The notes under the pieces were generated by a model. The model had not been told where the DNA came from. It saw nothing but the letters and a program-made list of their open reading frames with translations, and made no database searches. The translations under genes were made by a program, and so were the position numbers. From Geobacillus genomosp. 3 (GTDB lineage: Bacteria > Bacillota > Bacilli > Bacillales > Anoxybacillaceae), in the NCBI RefSeq assembly GCF_000445995.2, contig NC_022080.4:3002001-3066000 (forward strand): 64,000 nt of DNA. The letters run 5' to 3'. Below, piece after piece: positions 15,481 to 23,112 of this stretch. How positions within the stretch are numbered: the stretch's first letter is position 1; each line of letters begins with the position of its first letter.

Positions 15481-16326
15481 TCATCGCTCGTACCAAGTCA
15501 GCCCGAGCGCGCCTTCGCCGACGTGCGTGGCGATGACCGGGCCGAAATAGCTGATCCAAAACTCGACGTGCGGATAGCGGGCGGCCAGTTCGTCGCGCCA
15601 GCGGTTCGCTTCATCGGGCTGGTTGGCATGGATAATGGCCGCTTTGAGCGGCACGCCTTTGTCCGCATCTTCGACAAACAGTTCTTCGATTCGTTTGACC
15701 GCCTTTTTGCGCGTGCGGATTTTTTCAAACGGTACGATTACTTTGTTTTCAAAGCGAAGGAGCGGCTTGATTTGCAACAGGCCGCCGATGAACGCCTGCG
15801 CGCCAGTGAGCCGTCCGCCGCGCTGCAGGTGGGACAAGTCGTCGACCATAAAATAGGCGCGCAACGTCCGCTTCATCTCATCAAGACGGGCGAGGATCTC
15901 GTCCGGCGTCTTCCCCGCTTGGGCCATCTCGGCGGCTTCGATGGCGTAAAACCCTTGCGCCATGCAGCTGATCTCGGAATCGTAAGCATACACGCGCAAC
16001 CCTTCGACCATCGTCCCCGCCGCCACCGCTCCTTGGTACGTGCCGCTGATGCCGCTTGAAAGGTGGATGCTGATGACGGCTTCATATCCTTCCTCGCGAA
16101 TGGCGGTGAACAAATCGACAAACTCGCCGACCGATGGCTGCGACGTCGTCGGCAACGTCGGATGCTGCTTGATTTTCGCAAAAAATTGTTCTGCCGTCAT
16201 GTCGATTTCTTCGCGGTACGTTTCGTTTCCAAAGATGACGCTGAGCGGAATGAGGCGAATGCCGAGCCTCTCGCGCACCTCTTTCGGCAAATAGGCGGTG
16301 CTATCGGTGACAATCGCAGTTTTCAC
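15481..16326 (-). CDS. DegV family fatty-acid-binding protein
   Basis: A DegV/FakB-type protein. These bind a fatty acid between two domains and present it to the kinase FakA. The 281-residue product from GTG at 16324-16326 starts with the sequence for VKTAIVTDSTAYLPKE. It contains TSQPSVGEF at about residue 60, ISIHLSSGISGTYQGA near 85, and SHLQRGGRLTGAQAFIGGLL near 160, all typical of DegV. The GTG follows GGAAGGA by 9 bp; an ATG three codons upstream is too close. The DegV name comes from its position next to degSU and does not imply a shared pathway. Confidence 0.88.
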   Translation of the reverse strand: MKTAIVTDSTAYLPKEVRERLGIRLIPLSVIFGNETYREEIDMTAEQFFAKIKQHPTLPTTSQPSVGEFVDLFTAIREEGYEAVISIHLSSGISGTYQGAVAAGTMVEGLRVYAYDSEISCMAQGFYAIEAAEMAQAGKTPDEILARLDEMKRTLRAYFMVDDLSHLQRGGRLTGAQAFIGGLLQIKPLLRFENKVIVPFEKIRTRKKAVKRIEELFVEDADKGVPLKAAIIHANQPDEANRWRDELAARYPHVEFWISYFGPVIATHVGEGALGLTWYER

Positions 16327-16709
16327 AGGCGCCATTCCTTCCTGATTCAGCATTTTCTTCCATTATACCAAAAAGACGGGCCCTCCTCCACTATACGGTC
16401 GGGGGATCCCTTCTGAAATTCACCTTCGCTCAACCAGGCGGGCCGCCGAACGTTGCCACCGCTTGTCTGCCTGCAGGCGCTCCTTGTACCGATCGTGCCG
16501 TTTTCGATGATCCTCTTTTAGTCCCCGCCGCCCTTTCGCCCCTCTGGCGGTTGACGGCCAGGACGAAGTGGTCTCGAGAACGCTCCGCGCTATTCAATGA
16601 AACCGCTCTTGTAGGATCGACCTCCGCCAAGCCGCTCGGAACAGCAGCCATGATGCCAGCGCACCGAGGGAAAAACGCATCGGTGTGCCGAGGAAAAACA
16701 ACCCCGCTG
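16327..16709. other. Spacer between degU and the degV-like gene
   Basis: About 380 bp with no credible gene. A plus-strand frame (16551-16778) is a run-in to degU antisense and has no ribosome site. Nothing else was recognised. Confidence 0.4.
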
Positions 16710-17384
16710 TCAGCGCACCTCCACCCAGCCGTTTTTGATCGCCACGACAACCGCCTGCGTCCGGTCGTTGACGTTTAATTTTTGCAAGATGCTGCTGACG
16801 TGGTTTTTGACGGTTTTCTCACTGATGTACAGCGCTTCGCCGATGGCGCGGTTGCTTTTGCCGTCAGCTAAGAGCTGCAGCACTTCGCATTCGCGCCGCG
16901 TCAGCAAATGGAGCGGGCGGCGCACTTCTTGTTTGATCGCCACGCCACCTTTTTCCGACGTCAGACGGCGGTATTCGCGAATTAAGTTGTGCGTCACTTT
17001 CGGATGCAAATACGAGCCGCCTTCAGCGACGATTCTGACCGCTTCAATGAGCGTGTCAGCGTCCATTTCTTTCAGCAAATACCCGGTCGCTCCCGTCTGC
17101 AAGGCGCGCATCACATAGTTTTCATCGTCATGGATCGATAGGACGACGACTTTCGTCTCCGGATACGTTTCGATGAGCTGCTTTGTCGCTTCCACTCCGT
17201 TCATGTCCGGCATATTGATGTCCATGAGCACCAAATCCGGGCGGTATGTTTCGACGATCGACAGCGCTTCGCATCCGTCGCCTCCTTCGGCCACGACTTC
17301 AAAATCGCCTTCAAATTCTAAAATGCGCTTAATGCCTTCACGGAATAGTGAATGATCATCGATAATGGCGATGCGTGTTTTCAT
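16710..17384 (-). CDS. degU: Response regulator DegU
   Basis: A 224-residue NarL/FixJ-type regulator. The receiver domain (1-120) has the acidic pair in [11 protein letters not shown], the phospho-acceptor D56 region in [13 protein letters not shown], and the conserved K in YLLKEMD. The C-terminal LuxR-type helix-turn-helix is [20 protein letters not shown]...[16 protein letters not shown]. DegU controls exoprotease, motility and competence genes in Bacillus, all represented in this window. Its start overlaps the degS stop by 4 bp. Confidence 0.96.
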   Translation of the reverse strand: MKTRIAIIDDHSLFREGIKRILEFEGDFEVVAEGGDGCEALSIVETYRPDLVLMDINMPDMNGVEATKQLIETYPETKVVVLSIHDDENYVMRALQTGATGYLLKEMDADTLIEAVRIVAEGGSYLHPKVTHNLIREYRRLTSEKGGVAIKQEVRRPLHLLTRRECEVLQLLADGKSNRAIGEALYISEKTVKNHVSSILQKLNVNDRTQAVVVAIKNGWVEVR

Positions 17385-18562
17385 CGTTTCCTCTCCTCCT
17401 TGGTCATGTCTGCGGCTAGACGGTCAAGCGGAACGCGGATGAACACGGTCGTGCCGCTGCCAGGTTTCGAACGGATCGTCAACGTGCCATCAAGCAGTTC
17501 GACCCGCTCCCGCATTCCGATCAAGCCGAATGCGTTTTCTTTTTTCACGGATGGATCAAATCCTTTGCCATCGTCTTTGATGCTGACAAGCAAATAACGG
17601 CACGTCACTTCCATCTTGACATCAATGTGGCGCGCCTCGGCGTGCTTTAAGGCGTTTTGCACCGACTCTTGAACAAGGCGAAACACGGCCGCCTCCATCC
17701 GCGACGGCAGCCGGATTTCCTCGCCGATATGTACGAAGGAAATATGGACTCCCTTATTATATTCTTCGGTCGTCTGCAAATATTTTTTAAGTGTCGGAAC
17801 TAATCCTAAATCGTCGAGCGCCATCGGCCGCAAGTCGTAAATAATGCGCCGCACTTCGGACAGGGCCGAATGCACCATTTTGCGGAAATCGCGAATTTCG
17901 GTGACCGCCGCTTCCGTCCCCCGCTCTTTGATCACCTTTTCGACGAGGTCGGAGCGAAGCAGGACATGGGCGAGCAGCTGCGCCGGGCCGTCGTGGATTT
18001 CCCGCGACAGCCGCCGCCGCTCTTCTTCTTGCGCTTCGATGATTTTCAGCCCGAATGCTTGCTTTTGCTTCGCCCCTTCAACAAGCTCGCTGACTTGGCG
18101 GAAATCGCTGTTTAAGTAGTTCAGGACAACGGTAATTTGCCCGACTAAATGGTCGGCGCGCTCGATGATTTGCACGAGGCCTGCCAGGCGCCGTTCAAGC
18201 TCATCGCGGCGCAGGCGCAGCTGTTTCTCGCGCTCGCGCACCATCGCCAGTTTCATATGCAGCTCGTGCGCCGCTTCATACGCCTCGCGAATGTCTTGCT
18301 CGGAGTGCGAGGAAAAGTTTTGGCTCACTTCCGACAGGCGGCGGCGCGCCTTTCGCGCTTCGGTTTCAAGCCGGTCGGCCTCCTCAATCGCCTGCACCGT
18401 CAGCCGCTTCACCTCCTCAAGCTCGCGAAGCAAATGATCCTGCTCTTGACGCGACTGTTCACCGATATGGAAAATTTCATCTTTGCTATGTTGAACGGTG
18501 TCGACCATTTTTTCGACAATTTCATCTAAATGTTTGACATCCCAACGTTTTTCCCCGATCAT
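17381..18562 (-). CDS. degS: Sensor histidine kinase DegS
   Basis: A cytoplasmic 393-residue kinase. It has a long N-terminal coiled coil (about 20-180, [20 protein letters not shown] onwards), the HisKA_3 box [20 protein letters not shown] with the phospho-accepting histidine, and an HATPase domain with [20 protein letters not shown] and [13 protein letters not shown]. It lacks membrane segments, as does B. subtilis DegS. It forms an operon with degU. Confidence 0.96.
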   Translation of the reverse strand: MIGEKRWDVKHLDEIVEKMVDTVQHSKDEIFHIGEQSRQEQDHLLRELEEVKRLTVQAIEEADRLETEARKARRRLSEVSQNFSSHSEQDIREAYEAAHELHMKLAMVREREKQLRLRRDELERRLAGLVQIIERADHLVGQITVVLNYLNSDFRQVSELVEGAKQKQAFGLKIIEAQEEERRRLSREIHDGPAQLLAHVLLRSDLVEKVIKERGTEAAVTEIRDFRKMVHSALSEVRRIIYDLRPMALDDLGLVPTLKKYLQTTEEYNKGVHISFVHIGEEIRLPSRMEAAVFRLVQESVQNALKHAEARHIDVKMEVTCRYLLVSIKDDGKGFDPSVKKENAFGLIGMRERVELLDGTLTIRSKPGSGTTVFIRVPLDRLAADMTKEERKR

Positions 18563-18662
18563 TTGCCAACCTCCAACAGCGCTGCCAAGCGATATGCATG
18601 AGCGCCAACAAAATTTATTTGAAGGAAAAAAGTTGTCGATTTATAATAGTAAAAGCATGTCC

Positions 18663-18724
18663 TACCTGTGAACCTTTTATTTTTAGTTTACCCTATCTGT
18701 GACTCTTTTATTTTCAGTTTACCA
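18663..18724. repeat. 31-bp imperfect tandem repeat upstream of degS
   Basis: Two adjacent copies of CTACCTGTGAACCTTTTATT-type sequence (18663-18693 and 18694-18724), each ending TTAGTTTACC or TCAGTTTACC. They lie in the divergent space between degS and yvyE, so they could be operators or a duplicated promoter part. No known consensus was matched. Confidence 0.6.
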
Positions 18725-18811
18725 TAGTTAGGGCAAAGCGCTAGCCTTTCCTGCAAAAAAAAAGACAAAAACGAACAGCGCTGCACCTTTTCAAGATCGG
18801 GGTGTATTACT

Positions 18812-19459
18812 TTGTTACAAAACTATTACACGGTTAAAGGATACGGCGAACACGAAATCGTGATTGAAAAGTCGCGGTTTATTTGCTATATCAACCGTGC
18901 GGAAACGGAAGAAGAGGCGGTTGCTTTTATTCAACAGATCAAGAAAAAACATTGGGACGCCACCCATAACTGTTCGGCGTATGTGATCGGCGAGCACGAT
19001 CAAATTCAAAAAGCGAATGACGACGGCGAACCGAGCGGCACGGCGGGCGTGCCGATGCTCGAGGTGCTGAAGAAAAAAGGGGTGAAAGACACCGTTGCCG
19101 TCGTCACCCGCTACTTCGGCGGCATTAAACTCGGCGCTGGCGGCTTGGTGCGCGCTTACGGCCGCGCCGTCTCGGAAGGCTTGAACGCCGCAGGCATCGT
19201 CGAACGCCGGCTCATGCGCGTCATGCAGGTGACGATCGACTATTCGTGGCTTGGGAAAGTGGAAAATGAATTGCGGTCGTCCGTATATACTATTAAAAAC
19301 ATCGACTACGCCGACCGCGTTACGTTCGACGTTTTTGTTCCCGAGGACGGCCAACACCCGTTCAATGAATGGATCACGGAACTGACAAACGGCAGGGCGG
19401 ATATTCAGGCGGGAGAACAACAGTATGTAGAACTCGACCTCCCTCCTGGACAGCAATGA
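18812..19459 (+). CDS. yvyE: YvyE/YigZ (IMPACT) family protein
   Basis: A 215-residue protein of the IMPACT/YigZ family. The N-terminal domain carries the signature region DDGEPSGTAGVPMLEVLKKK at about 70-89 and VTRYFGGIKLGAGGLVRAYG at 97-116. The C-terminal domain is EF-G-like (DUF1949). It uses a TTG start after GGGGTG. The biochemical role is unsettled; relatives bind ribosomes or regulate the eIF2 kinase GCN2 in eukaryotes. It is located between degS and the LCP gene, as in B. subtilis. Confidence 0.92.
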   Translation: MLQNYYTVKGYGEHEIVIEKSRFICYINRAETEEEAVAFIQQIKKKHWDATHNCSAYVIGEHDQIQKANDDGEPSGTAGVPMLEVLKKKGVKDTVAVVTRYFGGIKLGAGGLVRAYGRAVSEGLNAAGIVERRLMRVMQVTIDYSWLGKVENELRSSVYTIKNIDYADRVTFDVFVPEDGQHPFNEWITELTNGRADIQAGEQQYVELDLPPGQQ

Positions 19460-19488
19460 TGAAACTAGTGTGAAGGAGCTTTTTCACC

Positions 19489-20502
19489 ATGGCCCATGAA
19501 CGAAAACTTCATCGAAAAAAAATAAAAAAACGAAAGCGGAGACGGCGCATCGTATTCGGATGCCTGCTTCTCTTTTTAGTATTGGCCGCCAGCGGCCTTG
19601 GCTATGCTTCTTTTTTAATGCATAAAATGAAAACAGCCATGAACGAGGCGTATGAGGAGATCGGCACAAAACAAGATGCAGGCGATCATCTCGATCCGAA
19701 AAAAGATAGTTTTACCGTATTGTTTATCGGCATTGACGACAGCAAAACGCGCAATTTCCAAAGCGATACGCGATCCGACGCGCTCATTTTGGCCGCTTTT
19801 AACGCCGAAACAAAATCCGTCAAAATGGTGAGCATCCCGCGCGATTCGTACGTCTACATCCCTTGTGAAGACGATTACGATAAAATTACCCATGCGCATG
19901 CTTATGGGGGGACGAAATGCACGATCGAGTCTGTCGAACATTTATTTGACATCTCCATTGACTACTACGTCAAGATGAACTTCTACGCCTTCATCGATGT
20001 CGTCGATGCGCTCGGCGGCATTGAAATGGAAGTGCCGTATGACATCCGTGAGAAAGACGCCGAAGACCATCGCAACGCCATCGTCCTCAAAAAGGGCTAT
20101 CAGCACTTAAACGGGGAAGAAGCACTGGCGTTGGCCAGGACGCGCAAAAAAGACAATGACATCGAACGCGGCAAGCGGCAGCAACAAATTTTGCAAGCCA
20201 TTTTGAAAAAAGCAAGCCATGCCGGTTCCATTCCGAAATATGATGATGTCATTGAAGCGATTGGAAGCAATATGAAAACGAACTTCACCTTCGGGGATAT
20301 AAAAGCGTTGATTTATTACGTATCGTCGGGCAACTCCATTCAGACGGAATCGCTTGTCCTTAAAGGGACGGATGACAATGAAGGGGTTTACTACTACCGC
20401 CTCGATGAACAATCCGTCGAGCAAGTGTCCGACGCCCTGCGCGCCCAGCTGCAAGCATCGGCGGCTCCCATATCGCCAGGGGAACAAGATGACGATCAGT
20501 AA
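19489..20502 (+). CDS. LytR-CpsA-Psr family wall-polymer ligase
   Basis: An LCP enzyme, 337 residues, that transfers lipid-linked wall polymers to peptidoglycan. It has a basic N-terminus (HRKKIKKRKRRRRI), one membrane segment at about 24-44, and an extracellular LCP domain with FIGIDDSKTRNFQSDTRSDA, SIPRDSYVYIPC, the polar pocket KITHAHAYGG and the C-terminal LNGEEALALARTRKKDNDIERGKR arginine motif. It is the counterpart of TagU in the degSU-yvyE-tagU-tagO order. The polymer is probably teichoic acid or the secondary wall polymer made from the later locus. Confidence 0.93.
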   Translation: MAHERKLHRKKIKKRKRRRRIVFGCLLLFLVLAASGLGYASFLMHKMKTAMNEAYEEIGTKQDAGDHLDPKKDSFTVLFIGIDDSKTRNFQSDTRSDALILAAFNAETKSVKMVSIPRDSYVYIPCEDDYDKITHAHAYGGTKCTIESVEHLFDISIDYYVKMNFYAFIDVVDALGGIEMEVPYDIREKDAEDHRNAIVLKKGYQHLNGEEALALARTRKKDNDIERGKRQQQILQAILKKASHAGSIPKYDDVIEAIGSNMKTNFTFGDIKALIYYVSSGNSIQTESLVLKGTDDNEGVYYYRLDEQSVEQVSDALRAQLQASAAPISPGEQDDDQ

Positions 20503-20536
20503 AACGGCGGGTCCCGATATGGGACGCCGCCGTTTT
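20501..20536 (+). terminator. Terminator after the LCP gene
   Basis: The stem AAAACGGCGG...CCGCCGTTTT is followed by C-TT. The first strand overlaps the LCP stop codon. Confidence 0.7.
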
Positions 20537-20600
20537 CTTGTGCATAGCCGCTCTCTTCTGAGGAATGAACTTCTCGTCGCAGCTTGACGTACAGCCATCA

Positions 20601-20631
20601 AAAAAGGTGTCCCGCTTTCTGGGACACCTTT
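20601..20631. terminator. Bidirectional terminator at the tagO 3' end
   Basis: The stem AAAGGTGTCCC/GGGACACCTTT with a short loop and A/T runs on both sides. The same GGTGTCCC stem recurs at 56313 and 62229, and a variant at 36203. Confidence 0.8.
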
Positions 20632-20633
20632 CG

Positions 20634-21698
20634 TTATTTCATCTTGCCGTTTACATACCGGAGGCCTTGGACAATCCGCAAAATCGGGCGATACTCATGC
20701 CCGACGAGGCCGATTTTCTCCGCCACCACTTCTAGGACGAGCACGATGACGGTTAAAATGATGAGCGACACCCATGCCGCCGCTTTCGATAAAATCACGG
20801 CAATCAACCCGAACAAAGCGCTCACGCCGTAAATGATCAGCACGGTTTGGCGATGGGTGTATCCGAGCCGAAGCAGGCAATGATGCAAATGCGATTTGTC
20901 GGGCGCCGACAGCGGCTGCCGCTTTACCAAACGGCGAATAATCGCAAAAAACGTATCGGAAATCGGCACCCCTAAAATGATGACCGGGATGATAAACGAA
21001 ATCGCCGTTACGTTTTTAAACCCGAGCAGCGACAGAACCGAGATCATGTACCCTAAAAAGAGCGCGCCCGTATCCCCCATAAAAATTTTTGCCGGGTGGA
21101 AATTGTAGACTAAAAACCCTAAAATGCTGCCGATTAAGATGATGCTCATGCCCGCGACAAACAAATCGCCTTTTAAAAACGCCATCCACGTGATCGTGAC
21201 CAAGGCGATCGCCGAGACGCCCGCGGCCAACCCGTCCAACCCGTCGATTAAGTTGATGGCGTTGGTAATGCCAACGATCCAAAGGATCGTTAACGGGATG
21301 CTGAGCACACCGAAATGCAGCTGGGAGCCAAACGGCAAGTTAATGTATTCCACCTGAATCCCGCCGAATACGACGACGACAAACGCCGCGATCAGCTGGC
21401 CAGTCAACTTGACTTTTGGGGAGAGCTCGATTAAATCATCGAGAATCCCGGTAATAATAATGATGACGCTGCCGATTAAAATCGGGACTTCGACGGCATT
21501 ATCGGGATCCAAAAACAAGACGCCGATGACAAAGGCGACATATATGGCTAACCCGCCTAAACGGGGCATAACTTTCTGATGCACTTTCCGCTGATTGGGC
21601 CGGTCTGTGGCACCGATGGCGAACGCCAATCGTTTCACCAGCGGGGTGATACATACGGAGGCAAGAAAGCAAAGCAACAAGGTCAAAAAGTAACCCAT
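20634..21698 (-). CDS. tagO: Undecaprenyl-phosphate GlcNAc-1-phosphate transferase TagO
   Basis: A 354-residue polytopic membrane enzyme that starts wall-polymer synthesis by moving GlcNAc-1-P (or a related sugar) from UDP to undecaprenyl phosphate. It has about 10-11 membrane segments and the MraY/WecA motifs: DDLIELSPKVKLTGQ (Mg-binding aspartates), NAINLIDGLDGLAAG, FHPAKIFMGDTGALFLGY and a C-terminal loop with DKSHLHHCLLRLG. It is convergent with the LCP gene. Together with tagA, the dehydrogenase and csaB further on it would supply the S-layer-binding polymer. Confidence 0.94.
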   Translation of the reverse strand: MGYFLTLLLCFLASVCITPLVKRLAFAIGATDRPNQRKVHQKVMPRLGGLAIYVAFVIGVLFLDPDNAVEVPILIGSVIIIITGILDDLIELSPKVKLTGQLIAAFVVVVFGGIQVEYINLPFGSQLHFGVLSIPLTILWIVGITNAINLIDGLDGLAAGVSAIALVTITWMAFLKGDLFVAGMSIILIGSILGFLVYNFHPAKIFMGDTGALFLGYMISVLSLLGFKNVTAISFIIPVIILGVPISDTFFAIIRRLVKRQPLSAPDKSHLHHCLLRLGYTHRQTVLIIYGVSALFGLIAVILSKAAAWVSLIILTVIVLVLEVVAEKIGLVGHEYRPILRIVQGLRYVNGKMK

Positions 21699-22034
21699 AA
21701 AAAATCCTCCTTAATCTTATCATAACCACTTGGTTCATTTTCTTGTCCAACGATTTTTTCATTGTTTGCCAATATGTTGAGCAAGCGGCAACCGCCCGCA
21801 CGCATAACAGCGATGCGCACGGGAAATACTATAAAAAATAGAGTCATCACCATTGTGGATTATATCATACAGAAGAAAACTATTAAACATGTAATTTTGC
21901 CATTTTCGGGCTCTCCTCTATACTCATTCGTAAAAAACAACGGAAAAACGGCGGGGGATTGACAATTTTTAGGATGAAGCGAATGGATATGGAGGATAAT
22001 TCATGCATTTTGTATAATATTTTCACTTTTTGGC

Positions 22035-22169
22035 TTGTCTGTTATGTCCGATGTGATACAATAAATATCGGAGACCGTCCTCCGTTTTGCATGGATAAAG
22101 TAGAAGGTGCGATGGACGGGTTGAGGCCGGGGAAGATATCCGCTTATTAAGTGGGTGTCTTCCTTTTTT
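22035..22169 (+). ncRNA. Candidate orphan small RNA with promoter and terminator
   Basis: A SigA-like promoter, TTGTCT (22035-22040), 16-bp spacer, TACAAT (22057-22062), would start an RNA near 22069. It ends at a strong intrinsic terminator: GGAAGA and TCCGCTT pair with AAGTGGG and TCTTCC (22131-22163), followed by TTTTTT. The RNA would be about 100 nt, with an upstream pairing ACCGTCC/GGACGG. No plus-strand gene follows, so it is not an obvious riboswitch. No open frame with a ribosome site was seen. The remaining sequence from 21699 to 22034 is AT-rich tagO promoter space. Confidence 0.5.
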
Positions 22170-22173
22170 GCCC

Positions 22174-22211
22174 AAAAAATTAAGGACGTTCTGTCAAGCG
22201 ACAAAACGTCC
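22174..22211 (-). terminator. Terminator after the SLAP-domain gene
   Basis: On the minus strand GGACGTT/AACGTCC form a stem around a 14-nt loop, followed by TTAATTTTTT. It sits just after the stop at 22218. Confidence 0.75.
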
Positions 22212-22217
22212 TCACCA

Positions 22218-23096
22218 CTACCCGCGGATGACGTTCAGTTTCCAGCTGCTGAGATCGGGATCGTCTTTTTGCACGACCGCCGGCGGGAAAATAAACGTCC
22301 ACGGTTTCGTTGTATTTGCTTTGATTTCCAGGCGATCGAGCTTAAAGCTCCCCCGGGCGACCACGTCCCCCGCCGCATCTTCCACCTCGAGCGGCAGCTG
22401 CTCAAGGCAAACGGTTTTGTGGCTGCCGTTGCGGACTAGGACGGTCACGCGCAACCCGCCATCGTTCATCGCCGCCTGGAGGCCGAAAAAGTTCACCTCG
22501 TTCTCCTTTGGCGCCCCCAATTCGTCCACAATGCGCCGAAGCGCCTCTTTTTCCGCTTCCGGCAACACTTCCTCCCACGTTGGATCGAGGTCGAGACGAT
22601 GTTTCGGCTTCAATTCAAACGCCAGCTTCCAGCCTTCCGCCGGAATTTCCTCCGCCCGCAATGTTTCGCGGCCGAATAGAAAGCGCCATGGGCGGCTCGT
22701 TTTCGGCGGCAGTTCGCCGAGTTCGCGCAAGTCGAACTCCTTTCGCGCCAAAATGGTCCCGTCTTCACGAAGCAACAAAAGCGGAACACGCCCGATTTGG
22801 ATCGAATGCGGCAAGCTATGGCGGACAAAGGCGGTGACCATCACCCCATCGATTTCTTTCGTTAGGCTGATGCCGGATAAGGAAACTTGATTGGGCTTTA
22901 ACGGCGGCAGTTCATTGTTGAAAAACCGAAGCACATATTGCTCTTCTGTCGGCACGTTCCAGGACGGGTGAAGCGACAGCTCCGTGTGCACCTCTTCCTC
23001 TTCGCCGCTTGCTTCCCCCGCCTCGTTGATGATGTCTTGAGCCTCTACCGTCGTATCGCCGCCGCTTTTTTTCTTTTTCTTCAAAAACGGAAACAA
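22218..23096 (-). CDS. Accessory Sec system S-layer assembly protein (SLAP domains)
   Basis: A 292-residue cytoplasmic protein. It starts MFPFLKKKKKSGGDTT, has an acidic linker, and then two similar SLAP-type domains (about 38-150 and 165-292). Each shows the pattern 'L...W..P.EE.YVLRFFNNELPPLKPNQVSLSGI...VTAFVRHSL' and 'FFGLQAAMNDGGLRVTVLVRNGS', followed by a 'PW.F.F' end. This matches the accessory Sec S-layer assembly family (SlaP of Bacillus anthracis), whose gene pairs with secA2. It lies 16 bp after secA2 here. The molecular role is not well known; a substrate adaptor for SecA2 is the usual view. Confidence 0.88.
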   Translation of the reverse strand: MFPFLKKKKKSGGDTTVEAQDIINEAGEASGEEEEVHTELSLHPSWNVPTEEQYVLRFFNNELPPLKPNQVSLSGISLTKEIDGVMVTAFVRHSLPHSIQIGRVPLLLLREDGTILARKEFDLRELGELPPKTSRPWRFLFGRETLRAEEIPAEGWKLAFELKPKHRLDLDPTWEEVLPEAEKEALRRIVDELGAPKENEVNFFGLQAAMNDGGLRVTVLVRNGSHKTVCLEQLPLEVEDAAGDVVARGSFKLDRLEIKANTTKPWTFIFPPAVVQKDDPDLSSWKLNVIRG

Positions 23097-23112
23097 TGAA
23101 CACTCCCCCTTT

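Noticed and set aside
14957..15559. Minus-strand open frame of 200 codons in the comFA-degV spacer
   Set aside because: No ribosome site or motif; it runs into the degV-like gene in another frame and is arginine-rich like a shadow frame.
22069..22169. Riboswitch interpretation of the small RNA
   Set aside because: No plus-strand gene follows the terminator, and no known aptamer core was recognised.
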